The translations under genes were made by a program, and so were the position numbers. A DNA stretch of 64,000 nt from Blastopirellula sediminis (lineage in GTDB: Bacteria; Planctomycetota; Planctomycetia; Pirellulales; Pirellulaceae), in assembly GCF_020966755.1 (NCBI RefSeq), contig NZ_JAJKFT010000004.1, forward strand, positions 1,364,001 to 1,428,000, given 5' to 3'. The notes below the pieces were generated by a model. The model was not told where the DNA came from, searched no databases, and saw only the letters and a program-made list of their open reading frames with translations. Positions 24,003-33,491 of the stretch are shown one piece after another. Position 1 is the stretch's first letter. Every line of letters starts with the position of its first letter.

Positions 24003-26711
24003 TTATTTGGAATGGAATTCTTTGCTTTGGACCAGCGCGTGCACGAAGCTGCGCGCTGCGTATTTCTGTTCACGAGCCTGCTTCACGATGTCGTCGATCA
24101 GCGGCTCATCGCTGAAACCAATCGGGCGTCCCAGGGCGTATTGAATCAGCGCCTCGGTCATGCCGCGGGCGAACGCGTCCTCTTGGGCGGCGATTTTTTC
24201 GCGCAGCTCCAAGTAGTTGGCGAACGAGGGACCGTTATGAAAGGCGCCGGCGGGATCAATCTGCCAGGTTACCTTGCCATCCTTGATTGGTTTGCCGTTG
24301 TCGTCCAGCGCCTGGTAGCTGTCTTCGGTTCGCCAGATGCCGACGGCGTCGAAGTTTTCGAGCCCGAAGCCGATCGGGTCGATCTTGCGATGACAGCTGG
24401 CGCACTGCGGTTCTTCCTGATGGGCGATCAGACGCTGTTGGGTTGTGAGGGGCTTACCGGCAAGTCGCGCGAGTTGCGGCACATTGGCCGGCGCCGGAGG
24501 AGGCGGATCGTGCAGCAGTTTTCGCAGCACCCAGGCTCCCCGTTCGACCGGATTCGACGTGTCGCCGTTGCTCCCCATCAAGTGAACGGCCGCCATGCCT
24601 AACAGGCCGCCGCGAGGAGAATCAGGCGGCAGCGATACCTGGCGAAAGTGATCGCCATGCACTCCCTCGATGCCGTAGTAGTTGGCCAATACCGCATTGA
24701 TGACGACGTAGTCGCTGCTGAGCAAATCGGTGAGCGATTCGTTCTGCGCAACAAGGCGTCCCACCGTTTCGTAGATCTCACGACAAGCGGCTTGCCGAGT
24801 GCTGTTATCAAACCGGGGATGATGTTGCAGATTGACCTGGAAAAAGTCGAGTCGGTCGAGCCCCAGCCACTGGTAGGCGAATGCATCGACAAAGTCCTGC
24901 GATCGCGGGTCGTCGAGCAAACGCGTCACTTGCTCGTCCAAGATCTTCGGATCCTGCAGCTTGCCGGCGTCGGCTAGGCTTTGCAGTTCACGATCGGCCG
25001 GAGATCCCCAGAGGAAATAGGAAAGTCGATTGGCAAGTTCCCGATCGGTCAGTTGCCGGGGCTCCGCCGCTTCGCTCGGCTCCGAGTGATAGAGGAACAT
25101 CGGAGAAGCGAGCACCACCGCTAACGTTTCCTTCAGCGCGTCGCTAGGTTTCTCGCCAAGATCGCGATACGACTGATAGACCTGCACGAGTTGGTCGACG
25201 TACTGCGGCGAAGGGAGATCGCCGCGGAAGGCTTCTTTCGCGAATTGCTCAAACGCCGCATGCAGATCGGCTGCTTGGGGAGCGGCTGACTTGTCGTCGA
25301 GCGGCAGTTGGGCGATCGCGGCGATGCCGGGCGGTTTCGGTTGATCGGCGTCGGGAACGCGTTCGATTTCCATCCAGTCGACCCACAGGGCGAACTTTTG
25401 CCCAATGCCGTCGTTCTCGGCGCGCCCCATACCGGCGACGCGCAGCGCCTGCTCCCAGTTGTCTCGCGTCCCTTTTTCCCGCAGGAAGAGGGAGCGGTTG
25501 GCGCGTTCGGCGTTGGCTCGCGTCATCGTCAGGGGAAGCTCAATGATCTGCGGCTCCTCCATGGTGCCGGTCACTTCGTGCACGCTGATCGCTTGTTGCG
25601 TACGGGGGTTGATCCCAAACTCGATGAAGCGGCGATCGGGCGTCGCATGCTCGGTCGCGGCGATGCGGAACCGGACAACATAATTTCCGACGGGCCAATT
25701 GAACGGAACCAGCAGATTGAAAGTCGCGTTGTCGAGCACCGCGGGATGCTCGCTGGAAGCGGCCAGGTAGGCGCCGGTTTCGATCGCGGGCTGTTCCATG
25801 TAATAGCGGTGATAGGGAAGATGGAACGGTCGCGATGCGGCGAGCGCCTTATCGGCGTTGTTTTCCCCGGTTTGGAATCCGAACGATTCGGGGGCTGGCG
25901 CGCCGGCGATCTTCTTCCAATTGCGATACAAGATGTCGCGATGCGTGCCGAGCGGGCCCGCCTTAATCTCTTCGATCACCGCGGCGTTTTCGGGGCGAGC
26001 GACCGCTGCGTCAACCTCTTTGATCCAATTCTCGGCCCGCTCGCGAGCGTCGACCTGGTACTCGATAAACTTGGCGACTTTGGGCGTGATCTCCTCCGCT
26101 TCAAAGTGAACCTTTTTCTCGACTCCGAGCGCGGCTTGGCGGTCAAACGCTTCGTTGAGCGCCTCGCGTCCCAGACGCAGGTATTGTTCGAACTGCGTGC
26201 TCGACATGTATAAGTTGGAACCGACGGTGTCGAACGCGCTGGCGCTGGTATCGGCCGGCAGGTCATTGACGTTGATTTCAACGCCCAGAAGTTCTCGCAG
26301 CGAATTGCGATACTCGCGGCGATTCAATCGCCGCATGGTGATCACTCCCTTTTGATCGGCGAGCAGGCTCCGAGCGTCGACCATGGCGTTGGCCAGATGC
26401 TCCAGGAAGTTCGCCTTCGCCGCTTTGTCGATCGCCGGTTCCCCTTCCGGCGGCATTTCGCCCGAGTTCAAGGAATTGAGCACCTTCTGCCAACGCGCCG
26501 CGGTTTTCAGATCGGTGATCTGGAGCGGCAGATCATCGACGCGAAAGCCCGCTTCGGCGTCTGCCCCGACATGACAGTCGGTGCAATGTTTTTGCAGGAG
26601 GGCGAACTGCTTCTGCTCGACGGCGACGACCGGAGGCTCGGCCGCGAATGCCGTAGCGCTGCACGTGGAGACCGCAGCGAGCACGAAGCTGGCGAAAAGC
26701 GTTTTCATCAT
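24003..26711 (-). CDS. DUF1592/DUF1588/DUF1585/DUF1587 planctomycete cytochrome-like protein
   Basis: Exported 902-residue protein. A signal peptide ends at AFAAE. A heme-binding motif CTDCH lies at 43-47, followed by the DUF1587 segment (ITMRRLNRREYRNSLRELLG). A central beta-rich region (about 280-430), probably ligand-binding, precedes DUF1592 (LTDRELANRLSYFLWGSPAD). DUF1588 carries a second CASCH motif near residue 770 (CASCHRKIDPIGFGLENFDAVG), and DUF1585 is at the end. It is co-transcribed with an anti-sigma/ECF pair upstream and DUF1552 downstream. Such proteins are thought to take part in extracytoplasmic redox or polysaccharide processes, but no reaction is established. Confidence 0.9.
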   Translation of the reverse strand: MMKTLFASFVLAAVSTCSATAFAAEPPVVAVEQKQFALLQKHCTDCHVGADAEAGFRVDDLPLQITDLKTAARWQKVLNSLNSGEMPPEGEPAIDKAAKANFLEHLANAMVDARSLLADQKGVITMRRLNRREYRNSLRELLGVEINVNDLPADTSASAFDTVGSNLYMSSTQFEQYLRLGREALNEAFDRQAALGVEKKVHFEAEEITPKVAKFIEYQVDARERAENWIKEVDAAVARPENAAVIEEIKAGPLGTHRDILYRNWKKIAGAPAPESFGFQTGENNADKALAASRPFHLPYHRYYMEQPAIETGAYLAASSEHPAVLDNATFNLLVPFNWPVGNYVVRFRIAATEHATPDRRFIEFGINPRTQQAISVHEVTGTMEEPQIIELPLTMTRANAERANRSLFLREKGTRDNWEQALRVAGMGRAENDGIGQKFALWVDWMEIERVPDADQPKPPGIAAIAQLPLDDKSAAPQAADLHAAFEQFAKEAFRGDLPSPQYVDQLVQVYQSYRDLGEKPSDALKETLAVVLASPMFLYHSEPSEAAEPRQLTDRELANRLSYFLWGSPADRELQSLADAGKLQDPKILDEQVTRLLDDPRSQDFVDAFAYQWLGLDRLDFFQVNLQHHPRFDNSTRQAACREIYETVGRLVAQNESLTDLLSSDYVVINAVLANYYGIEGVHGDHFRQVSLPPDSPRGGLLGMAAVHLMGSNGDTSNPVERGAWVLRKLLHDPPPPAPANVPQLARLAGKPLTTQQRLIAHQEEPQCASCHRKIDPIGFGLENFDAVGIWRTEDSYQALDDNGKPIKDGKVTWQIDPAGAFHNGPSFANYLELREKIAAQEDAFARGMTEALIQYALGRPIGFSDEPLIDDIVKQAREQKYAARSFVHALVQSKEFHSK

Positions 26712-26756
26712 GAGGCTGGCTGGAATCGAGTGAGGGCGGGAGGTTCGAAGCGGAAA

Positions 26757-27740
26757 CTAGCGAGGGAAGTTCGAGAGGGAAATCTGAATGTCGTCGACAA
26801 ACTGGCCAGGAAACGTGATGCGACGAACGTCCGTGGCCATGTACCCGTAGGTAATGCCGACATGTATCAACACGAAATCGGTTTTGGCCGGGAGTCGCAA
26901 TTCGGTTTGCGCTTTTTCCCACGTGCGTGGATCATTATCAAGCGGCAGGTTTTGGCGAGCGGTCGCGAGCGCGTATTCATCGAGGATCTGCGCCTCGTAC
27001 TGCTTTCCGTCGGCAAGCAGGTCGGACGTCAGCGCCAGAATGCGAAGGGTGTAGCGGAGGTGTTCGTCTTCCGGTTGACGCGACATGTTGAACATCGCAG
27101 ACGCATGGACGATCGTGCCGTCGCTGGAGAGCTGATCTCGTAGCGAGCGGACGTCAATGATTTGGTAGAGATCGCCGCAGTAGCTTCCCTCTGGTTGCGG
27201 CTTTCCTTCGTAGTCGGCCCGCAAGATTTGCAACATCTTCTCTCCCTCGGCGGGAAAGACTTCCTGCTTCGCCGTTACGACTTCGCTGAAGTCGCCGCTC
27301 CACTGGGCGGCGATCGTCGGCAGTCCGGTGACGGCAGGCGAGGAGCCGCTTTCAAAGCCCTCGGTCGTCAAGCGAGTGGGAGTCGGCAGCTGGGGCATGC
27401 CGCGAACCGGCCAGGCGAACGCCGAAATCAGTACGCCGAGCAAAACGCCGCCGGCCAGCGCGAAACCGGACTGTCGCCGACGCGTGAAGGAAGAGGCCCG
27501 GCTCCACATGCTAGGTTCCGCGTGTGCCGTCGCCGACGCGGCAAGCGAATCTTCGTCGAGATTTAGCCCCAGCATCGCGACCGCTTGCGGCGCCAAGCCG
27601 TGAATCTCGGCGAGTTCCCAAAAGCGGATCCGGGCTGATTCGGACTGCGACATGATCGCGGCGAACTCTTGCTGCTCCGGCTCGGTCAGCCCGTTATCGA
27701 GATAGGACTGGATCAGCCGATCGACATATTGGTCGTTCAT
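26757..27740 (-). CDS. Membrane anti-sigma-like protein (FecR-type layout)
   Basis: Probable anti-sigma factor of 327 residues. The N-terminal helical part (LIQSYLDNGLTEPEQQEFAAIM, then an acidic stretch) resembles the cytoplasmic sigma-binding region of FecR-type proteins in planctomycetes. One membrane helix lies at about 92-112 (GFALAGGVLLGVLISAFAW). The rest is extracytoplasmic and beta-rich with no recognised motif. Its start overlaps the stop of the ECF sigma gene by 4 bases, which indicates translational coupling. The downstream cytochrome-like gene is probably in the same operon. Confidence 0.75.
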   Translation of the reverse strand: MNDQYVDRLIQSYLDNGLTEPEQQEFAAIMSQSESARIRFWELAEIHGLAPQAVAMLGLNLDEDSLAASATAHAEPSMWSRASSFTRRRQSGFALAGGVLLGVLISAFAWPVRGMPQLPTPTRLTTEGFESGSSPAVTGLPTIAAQWSGDFSEVVTAKQEVFPAEGEKMLQILRADYEGKPQPEGSYCGDLYQIIDVRSLRDQLSSDGTIVHASAMFNMSRQPEDEHLRYTLRILALTSDLLADGKQYEAQILDEYALATARQNLPLDNDPRTWEKAQTELRLPAKTDFVLIHVGITYGYMATDVRRITFPGQFVDDIQISLSNFPR

Positions 27741-28252
27741 TGCGGGCTCCCCGGCTGAACTTTACGGTCCAGGCAATCGCGCAGCGCAAGTCGCGCCTTC
27801 GAGAGGGCGACGTTGATCGAGTTCACCGTGCGCGACAGCATCTCGGCGATTTGCGACGGCGAATGTTCTCGTTGGTAGCGAAGCAAGATAATCTCACGCG
27901 CCTTGGGAGCAAGGTCTTGAATGCATTGGGTTAGCCGATGGAGTCGTTCATCGCTGCCCCAATTCTCGGGGCAAGCGGCGACCAGCGAGTCGAGGTAGTC
28001 AACCGTGGGAACGCCAGCCGCGCGGCGAGCTTCCAGCACTTTGAACCGGAGGATCGCCCGGCTCCAGGCCAGGAAATTGCTTTCCAGATCAAACTCATGC
28101 GCCTTCGCGGTGACCGTCAGGAACGTTTCCTGCAGCAGGTCATCGGCCTGGGCGAAGCTGGGGCTCAGGGCAATCGCAAACGCTTTCAGTTGCGATTGGT
28201 ACTGCACAAAAAGTTGCTGTATCCGCAGCGTGTGGTCGGTCAATTCATTCAT
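27737..28252 (-). CDS. ECF sigma factor, Rhodopirellula/Verrucomicrobium family
   Basis: Sigma-70 family factor of 171 residues with region 2 (SFAQADDLLQETFLTV, NFLAWSRAILRFKVLEARR) and region 4 (AREIILLRYQREHSPSQIAEMLSRTVNSINVALSKAR). The pattern matches the planctomycete-type ECF group. It is encoded directly before a membrane anti-sigma-like gene with an ATGA-type overlap. It probably controls this operon and perhaps other genes with the same promoter; that promoter cannot be deduced here. Confidence 0.9.
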   Translation of the reverse strand: MNELTDHTLRIQQLFVQYQSQLKAFAIALSPSFAQADDLLQETFLTVTAKAHEFDLESNFLAWSRAILRFKVLEARRAAGVPTVDYLDSLVAACPENWGSDERLHRLTQCIQDLAPKAREIILLRYQREHSPSQIAEMLSRTVNSINVALSKARLALRDCLDRKVQPGSPQ

Positions 28253-28629
28253 GGGTGATCTTCATAATGACGCCGGCAGCCGCAGACTTACCCAAGATTT
28301 TGAGATCTGCGCTAGAAAATAGCGTAGTCGGAGCGGAGTGCGTATATTAGCCCCCTAATGAACAGCATTCCCGGTTGCTTGGGAAAGATGCCATTCGCTT
28401 GCGAAGCATTGTCAGAGGCAGATCGAAGAGGCGATTGGGCGTCGTTTGTACAGAGATTGACTATTTTGCTTCCCAGCAGGAAAACCGAATCGCGAAATCA
28501 CGAGGACTACCTATTTCCCTTGTAGACTTTGGGCTATCGTTCTGCCGATGGCAAGGAGACCGCCGCTACGACCTTTGACGCGAAGCCAAGGCGGTTTAAG
28601 AATTTCGATGGATACCAACGCAGACAAAC
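28253..28629. other. Divergent intergenic region
   Basis: Spacer of 377 bases between the ECF sigma gene and the BASS transporter. A 67-codon frame at 28375-28578 has no homology I recognise, and I see no clear promoter, RNA or repeat. Confidence 0.5.
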
Positions 28630-29904
28630 ATGGGCATTGAAGTTGCGATCGTCGGCGGCTTGATCGCGATGGCGATAGTTGCGACCCGTTTTTTTAAGGG
28701 CGTATCGTTTACCGCGTGGGTCCTTGTCGGCGTCGGGATGGCGTTCTGTTATCCAGACGCTTTTCAGGCTTGGTGGGGGATGCCGCTGTCGTTGCTGATC
28801 GTTCCGTTGATTCAATTGATCATGTTCGGAATGGGGACGACCCTGAGTCTCGGCGACTTCCTGCGGATCTTTCGAGAGCCTTGGCCGGTGCTTCTGGGAA
28901 TTGTGCTCCAGTACGGCGTCATGCCGATCACCGGGTATTTGCTGGTGGTCGCATTTGGATTTCGCGGAGAATTGGCTGCCGGGATTATTCTCACCGGGGC
29001 GTGCTCTGGGGGAGTCGCTTCCAATCTGATGAGCTATATCGGCCGCGGGAATGTCGCCTTGTCGGTGACGATGACGGCTCTTTCGACGCTTATCGCTCCG
29101 ATCATGACGCCGCTGGCGATGACGACGTTTGCAGGTCAATACATCAACGTCGACGCTTTGGCGATGCTGATGGGCGTGGTCAAAATCATCATCGCCCCCG
29201 TTTTGGCCGGAATCGTTGCGAATGCAATTCTCTATAGTCGGCAGGCATGGCTGCAACGATCGGTAGCGCTGCTCAGTTTTGCCGCGGCATTCTCGATTTT
29301 GGGGACGGTTACGCTCCTCTTGCCCTCACAGTACGAAGGGATCAAGCAGTGCCTTGCGCTTTCCCTATTTCTGATCGCGGTGATGTCGCTGGCGAAGATG
29401 ATCATGCTGACCCGCGGAAGGAAAGACAATCAATGGCTTGATCGAGCGCTCCCCCTTTTGTCGATGTTCGGCATCTGCGCCATCTTGACCATCATCACGG
29501 CCCAAACCTACGACGTCCTGATTCAAGTGGGCGGGCTGTTGTTTGTCGCGGCCGCGTTGCACAACGCCATCGGACTCGCGCTCGGCTACTGGGGAGCGAA
29601 ATTTGTCGGCAAGCTGACGGGCTTGGCCGGCTTTCGACTCGGCATTTTTGCCTCACCGAATTCAAGACTCTCGGAGGCGGACTGTAGGACCGTCGCATTT
29701 GAAGTTGGACTGCAAAACACCGGCATGGCGACCGGACTAGCGATCAACGTGCTCAAGAGCCATTTGGCCGCACTGCCTCCGAACGTTTTTGGAACCTGGA
29801 TGAACATCTCAGGTTCGCTACTCGCCAATTATTGGGGGCGAAGCGTAGAGCCCAGTCAGGATGGGGTGGAAGAGATCGAAGTTGGACAAGAACCTCTTTC
29901 GTGA
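28630..29904 (+). CDS. BASS-family sodium symporter
   Basis: Membrane transporter of 424 residues in the bile acid:sodium symporter superfamily. Ten or so hydrophobic helices are visible. The family features are MFGMGTTLSLGDFLRIF, GIILTGACSGGVASNLMSYIGRGNVALSVTMTALSTLIAP in the N-terminal half, and the conserved sodium-site segment VGLQNTGMATGLAI in the C-terminal half. It would import an organic anion with sodium; the substrate is unknown. The ribosome-binding site before the ATG is weak. Confidence 0.85.
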   Translation: MGIEVAIVGGLIAMAIVATRFFKGVSFTAWVLVGVGMAFCYPDAFQAWWGMPLSLLIVPLIQLIMFGMGTTLSLGDFLRIFREPWPVLLGIVLQYGVMPITGYLLVVAFGFRGELAAGIILTGACSGGVASNLMSYIGRGNVALSVTMTALSTLIAPIMTPLAMTTFAGQYINVDALAMLMGVVKIIIAPVLAGIVANAILYSRQAWLQRSVALLSFAAAFSILGTVTLLLPSQYEGIKQCLALSLFLIAVMSLAKMIMLTRGRKDNQWLDRALPLLSMFGICAILTIITAQTYDVLIQVGGLLFVAAALHNAIGLALGYWGAKFVGKLTGLAGFRLGIFASPNSRLSEADCRTVAFEVGLQNTGMATGLAINVLKSHLAALPPNVFGTWMNISGSLLANYWGRSVEPSQDGVEEIEVGQEPLS

Positions 29905-30272
29905 AGGGGTTTATTTTTTCAGGATTGAATCGTGATCCTTCCCCGGGCGTGGGCCATTTTCCACCAGCCCAACAAAAAGAACCGCTGGTCCGCATTTCTT
30001 GAATCGCCGGCCTTTTGAACGCGGAGTCTGCCAAGTCAAAGCGTGAAGTACGCCGTCGCCGGTCATTCCCCGCAACTCAATTCGGCGACTCACTACGATC
30101 AGTCGGTTTGGCAATTTGCCAACAAACCGCGAACCTTGCCGGCGGCTGTCCTATCTACAGACCGTGCGCCAAGCTTATCGAGCGAGTTTTGGATTTTCAA
30201 AAATCGCTTTGTAACCTTGAGCGGCGGCTGGCATCCGACCAGTCTCACTACCACGAAACCCCGGGAGATAAT
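29905..30272. other. Intergenic region before the nuclease cassette
   Basis: The next reading frame stays open from 30015, but those extra 86 codons look non-coding (basic, no motif). The region probably contains the promoter of the cassette; I see only weak -35/-10 matches near 30189-30217. Small frames on both strands are not convincing. Confidence 0.5.
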
Positions 30273-31517
30273 TTGACAGCAAACAGTCTACGTTGCCGCA
30301 TCCATCGAGGATGCCATGAAATTGGCGGAAATTGCGTCGAGCTGGAAGCTTGCGGCCAGCGAATCATTCTCGATTTAGGGCTTCCGCTTCAGAATTCCAG
30401 CGCCGAGCTTCCCTGCATCGACGGCCTCCTTGCGGAAGATCGATCTCTCCTCGGCGTGTTTGTTTCCCACCCACACCCGGATCATTACGGGCTACTGGAG
30501 CAACTCACCACGCCTGTTCCGGTCTTTATGGGAAAGGCAGCGCGTCGACTGATCGAGACGAGCGCATTCTTTACCCGTCTGCCGACGCTCGGCGACGTTC
30601 AACCGCAGACCTACGAAGATGGATCGCCGCTTCAGCTGGGGCCGTTCACCGTCACGCCGGTGCGTATCGATCACTCGGCCTTTGACAGCTATTGCCTGCT
30701 TGTCGAGGCGGAGGGAAAACGGCTCTTCTACTCTGGCGATATCCGCGGGCACGGAGGCAACGCCCATCTATTCCAAAGCGTGCTCGACAACCCTCCGCCC
30801 AAGATCGACGTTCTAATCTGCGAGGGGACGCACATTGGGCGGATACCGGACTTTGCGTACCCCGACGAGAAATCGGTGGCAGATGGGATGCTGGAAGTCT
30901 TCCAGCAGACGGAAGGAATGTGCCTGGTTTGGTGTTCGAGTCAAAACGTCGACCGAATCGCCTCGGTTTGGGAAGCGTGTCGACGTTCCGGCCGAAATCT
31001 GATTCTCGACCTTTACACGGCCGAAATCCTGCGGGCGGTCGATGATCCCTCGCTACCGACGCCCGGCAAAGATGGCGTGAAGATGTTTCTTCCGCATAAC
31101 CAACGCTCACGAATCATCCGGGAGAACGCCCATGACATTCTTGATCCCTATTCCAAACGCCGCATCTACCCGGAATACCTAAATGCTGCGGCGCCAAGTT
31201 CCGTCATGATCTTCCGTCCTTCGATGCTGGAAGATCTCAAGCGAGCCGAATGCCTAAACGGCGCAAGCTTGATTACGTCTGTTTGGTCCGGTTATCTTCT
31301 ACGCAACGAAGCGGAGCTGACCGAATTGAAGAGGATGAATATCGAAAGATTTCAAATTCACACTTCCGGGCACGCCACCGCCGACGAAATACGTCGTTTC
31401 GTCGCCGCCTTTCCAGAATCCCGCGTTGTTCCGATTCACTCGGAGAATCCAAGCGGATTTACGGAAATGGCGGAGCGGGTGGAATTGAAAAACGATGGTG
31501 AGTGGTGGGTTGTCTAA
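30273..31517 (+). CDS. RNase J-like metallo-beta-lactamase (beta-CASP type) protein
   Basis: Predicted 414-residue zinc-dependent nuclease. The metal-binding motif HPHPDH is at 66-71, His134 (RIDH), Asp156 (YSGDIRGHGG) and Glu184 (LICEGTH) follow, and the C-terminal motifs SGHA (His367) and VPIHSENP (His389) match the RNase J/beta-CASP pattern. It is shorter than RNase J (about 550) and lacks its C-terminal domain. The TTG at 30273 is chosen because CGGGAGA lies 4-8 bases before it and the beta-strand HRGCHEIGGNCVELEACG then begins near the N-terminus. A PD-(D/E)XK gene starts 39 bases after its stop and a WYL regulator follows. RNA or DNA substrate is unknown. Confidence 0.8.
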   Translation: MTANSLRCRIHRGCHEIGGNCVELEACGQRIILDLGLPLQNSSAELPCIDGLLAEDRSLLGVFVSHPHPDHYGLLEQLTTPVPVFMGKAARRLIETSAFFTRLPTLGDVQPQTYEDGSPLQLGPFTVTPVRIDHSAFDSYCLLVEAEGKRLFYSGDIRGHGGNAHLFQSVLDNPPPKIDVLICEGTHIGRIPDFAYPDEKSVADGMLEVFQQTEGMCLVWCSSQNVDRIASVWEACRRSGRNLILDLYTAEILRAVDDPSLPTPGKDGVKMFLPHNQRSRIIRENAHDILDPYSKRRIYPEYLNAAAPSSVMIFRPSMLEDLKRAECLNGASLITSVWSGYLLRNEAELTELKRMNIERFQIHTSGHATADEIRRFVAAFPESRVVPIHSENPSGFTEMAERVELKNDGEWWVV

Positions 31518-31556
31518 GCACTTGTGCTTTGCCGCATTTCAAAGGGAGAGGATTAC

Positions 31557-32429
31557 ATGGCTCGCTATGAATTTTGGGACCCCAGCAATAGCGATAGACT
31601 GCAAGCGCTGAAAGACAATTCGCTATTTCGAAATAGACTCCTTCCCGACATCAAACAAGGAGACGTTTTTCCTGCTATGCGAAAGAGAAAAATCGATTTC
31701 TATTTTCGCGGACGCAAGTTGTGCTCATTTGACGGAGGAGAATTCAGGGCGAATATTGCATATCTGGCTGCCTTTGAGGATCGCCCGAAGGGCGAAATCA
31801 AAGAGGAAGAATTCAGGAATCTACGGGTCTGTAGTTCATTTGAAAGCGGCTATCCACAAATCAAGAAGAACATAGAGCTGCACGAACAACCAGAATCTGG
31901 TGGTGTGTTTAGCCTGTGCAGAGCGCATTCACTATTTAACGACAGCTATTCGGGGCCTGTGGGGGTACTGGACGTAGAGCTGTCCATAGAGGCCCTCGAC
32001 AACACCAGAAGCCAAGATCGTATCGATTTAGTCCTATTTCACGGTGAGCAAAAGGAACTTCGCTTCTTTGAGGTGAAGACGTTCAGGAACAAAGAAATAT
32101 GGCCCAATGAGGACAATGACGTAGATGTAGATCGACAAATAGGTCGTTATCGCGATCAACTAACTAAGCGGAAGAGTGAATTGCTTGAAGGATATCAGGA
32201 ATACGTCAGCCGAATGAGTTTCCTTCTTGACGTCGCGCTACCGACGCCCGGCTCTCTCGATCTTGAACCTGATTTGCTGCTCATAGATTTTGATGGAGAA
32301 CAACAGAAGACGATTAATGAGATCCTTTTGCCAGCGTTTAAGAATAGGTTTAGGTGTTGCTTGATCGGTGATCCCAAGCGTGCCACAGCGGCAACTCTCG
32401 AAAAGTGGTGGAAGAATCGTGCTACCTAA
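31557..32429 (+). CDS. PD-(D/E)XK nuclease-like protein
   Basis: Predicted 290-residue protein of unknown specificity. The C-terminal half has the order expected of a PD-(D/E)XK nuclease: Glu141 in LDVELSIE, Asp157 in DRIDLVLF, the EVK of RFFEVKTF (Glu172, Lys174), and Gln194-x3-Tyr198 in RQIGRYRDQL, as in RecB/Cas4-like enzymes. The first 130 residues match nothing I know and may bind the target. The ATG follows GGGAGAGG. The coding sequence is visibly richer in A and T than its neighbours, suggesting transfer. The WYL gene overlaps its 3' end. Confidence 0.6.
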   Translation: MARYEFWDPSNSDRLQALKDNSLFRNRLLPDIKQGDVFPAMRKRKIDFYFRGRKLCSFDGGEFRANIAYLAAFEDRPKGEIKEEEFRNLRVCSSFESGYPQIKKNIELHEQPESGGVFSLCRAHSLFNDSYSGPVGVLDVELSIEALDNTRSQDRIDLVLFHGEQKELRFFEVKTFRNKEIWPNEDNDVDVDRQIGRYRDQLTKRKSELLEGYQEYVSRMSFLLDVALPTPGSLDLEPDLLLIDFDGEQQKTINEILLPAFKNRFRCCLIGDPKRATAATLEKWWKNRAT

Positions 32430-33453
32430 GTCAACTGATTTGCTTGGTCACACCGATCGCGATCGCCGCATCCGCCAAGCCGATCGCCTTGCGCGCATTC
32501 TCTCGGTCCTACGCCTTATTCAAACCCGAGGCCAATGGAACGCCAAGGCGATCGCGCAAGAGCTGGAGGTCGCCGAGCGGACGATTTATCGAGATCTGCA
32601 AGCTCTTGAGTTTGCCGGCGTTCCTTGGTTCTATGACGCGGACGCGCAAAGTTATCGTGTCCGTTCCGACTATCATTTTCCCGTGCCGAACCTGACCGAG
32701 GAGGAGATCATCGGTCAGGCCGTTGCGACGATCCTTTCGGAGACGACGGGGCTGGGCGTCGTCGGCAAGGCAAGCTCCGCGACGCAGAAAATAGCGGCCA
32801 CGGCGAGCGAGGAAGTTCAGCAGCTACTTACGGACGTCGGCGGCGTCATCTCCGTTTTGGGGCTTCAGTTGGCGGAGCATCGCCATTCTGAGGAATCGAT
32901 CCAGGGAATTCGGCAGGCGCTGTTGCGAAAACGGCAGTTGAAAGGGCGCTATGTTAGTCCCTACGAAAGTTCGGCCGTAGAACTGGCGCTTGATCCGATT
33001 CGATTGTGCCTGGTGAAAAACGCATGGTATTTGATCGGCCGGCCGGTGGAATCCGAGGAGCTGCGAACCTATCGAGTCGCCCGATTTGAGAGCGTCGAAG
33101 TCATGGACGCGGCAGCGAATATTCCCACGGACTTCGATCTAAAAGCCTACTTCGGAAATGCGTGGGCCGTTTACCGCGGTTCGCAGGCCTACAAAGTCGC
33201 CGTTCGTTTTCTGCCTGAGGCGGCGCGAATCGTTACGGAAACCAACTGGCATCACACCCAAAAGGTCATCCCTCAGGAAGACGAAAGCGTCCTGCTGACA
33301 TTTCAGGTGGATGGTCTGCAAGAAATCTGCAGCTGGCTTCTCGGCTGGACGGGACGCGTCGAAGTTATTGAGCCGCCAGAGCTTCGAACCATGCTGCTGG
33401 ATCGATCAAAAGCGGGAATGGAACTAAATCAGGAAAACGTTTCCGTCCACTGA
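32419..33453 (+). CDS. HTH-WYL-domain transcriptional regulator
   Basis: Regulator of 344 residues. The N-terminal winged HTH (about 20-70) contains NAKAIAQELEVAERTIYRDLQALEFAGVPWFYD. A WYL domain (about 130-230, with LKGRYVSPYESSAVELALDPIRLCLVKNAWYLIGRP) and a C-terminal WCX-type domain follow. The GTG at 32419 is chosen because GGAAG precedes it; it overlaps the nuclease gene by 11 bases, so translation is coupled. WYL regulators often bind nucleic-acid or nucleotide ligands and control phage-defence operons (BrxR, CapW type). An earlier ATG at 32368 would give a longer overlap. Confidence 0.88.
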   Translation: MLPKSTDLLGHTDRDRRIRQADRLARILSVLRLIQTRGQWNAKAIAQELEVAERTIYRDLQALEFAGVPWFYDADAQSYRVRSDYHFPVPNLTEEEIIGQAVATILSETTGLGVVGKASSATQKIAATASEEVQQLLTDVGGVISVLGLQLAEHRHSEESIQGIRQALLRKRQLKGRYVSPYESSAVELALDPIRLCLVKNAWYLIGRPVESEELRTYRVARFESVEVMDAAANIPTDFDLKAYFGNAWAVYRGSQAYKVAVRFLPEAARIVTETNWHHTQKVIPQEDESVLLTFQVDGLQEICSWLLGWTGRVEVIEPPELRTMLLDRSKAGMELNQENVSVH

Positions 33454-33491
33454 CCCGCGCATGTCAGTGACGTTTTCTAATATTTATAGGT

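Noticed and set aside
28375-28578. 67-codon plus-strand frame
   Set aside because: No ribosome-binding site, no motif, and it lies in a divergent promoter region.
29911-30114. 67-codon minus-strand frame upstream of the nuclease cassette
   Set aside because: No motif and no start signal; it may be a remnant, but I cannot support it.
30015-30272. Longer N-terminus for the metallo-beta-lactamase protein
   Set aside because: Basic low-quality sequence before the first beta-strand; the TTG at 30273 has a ribosome-binding site.
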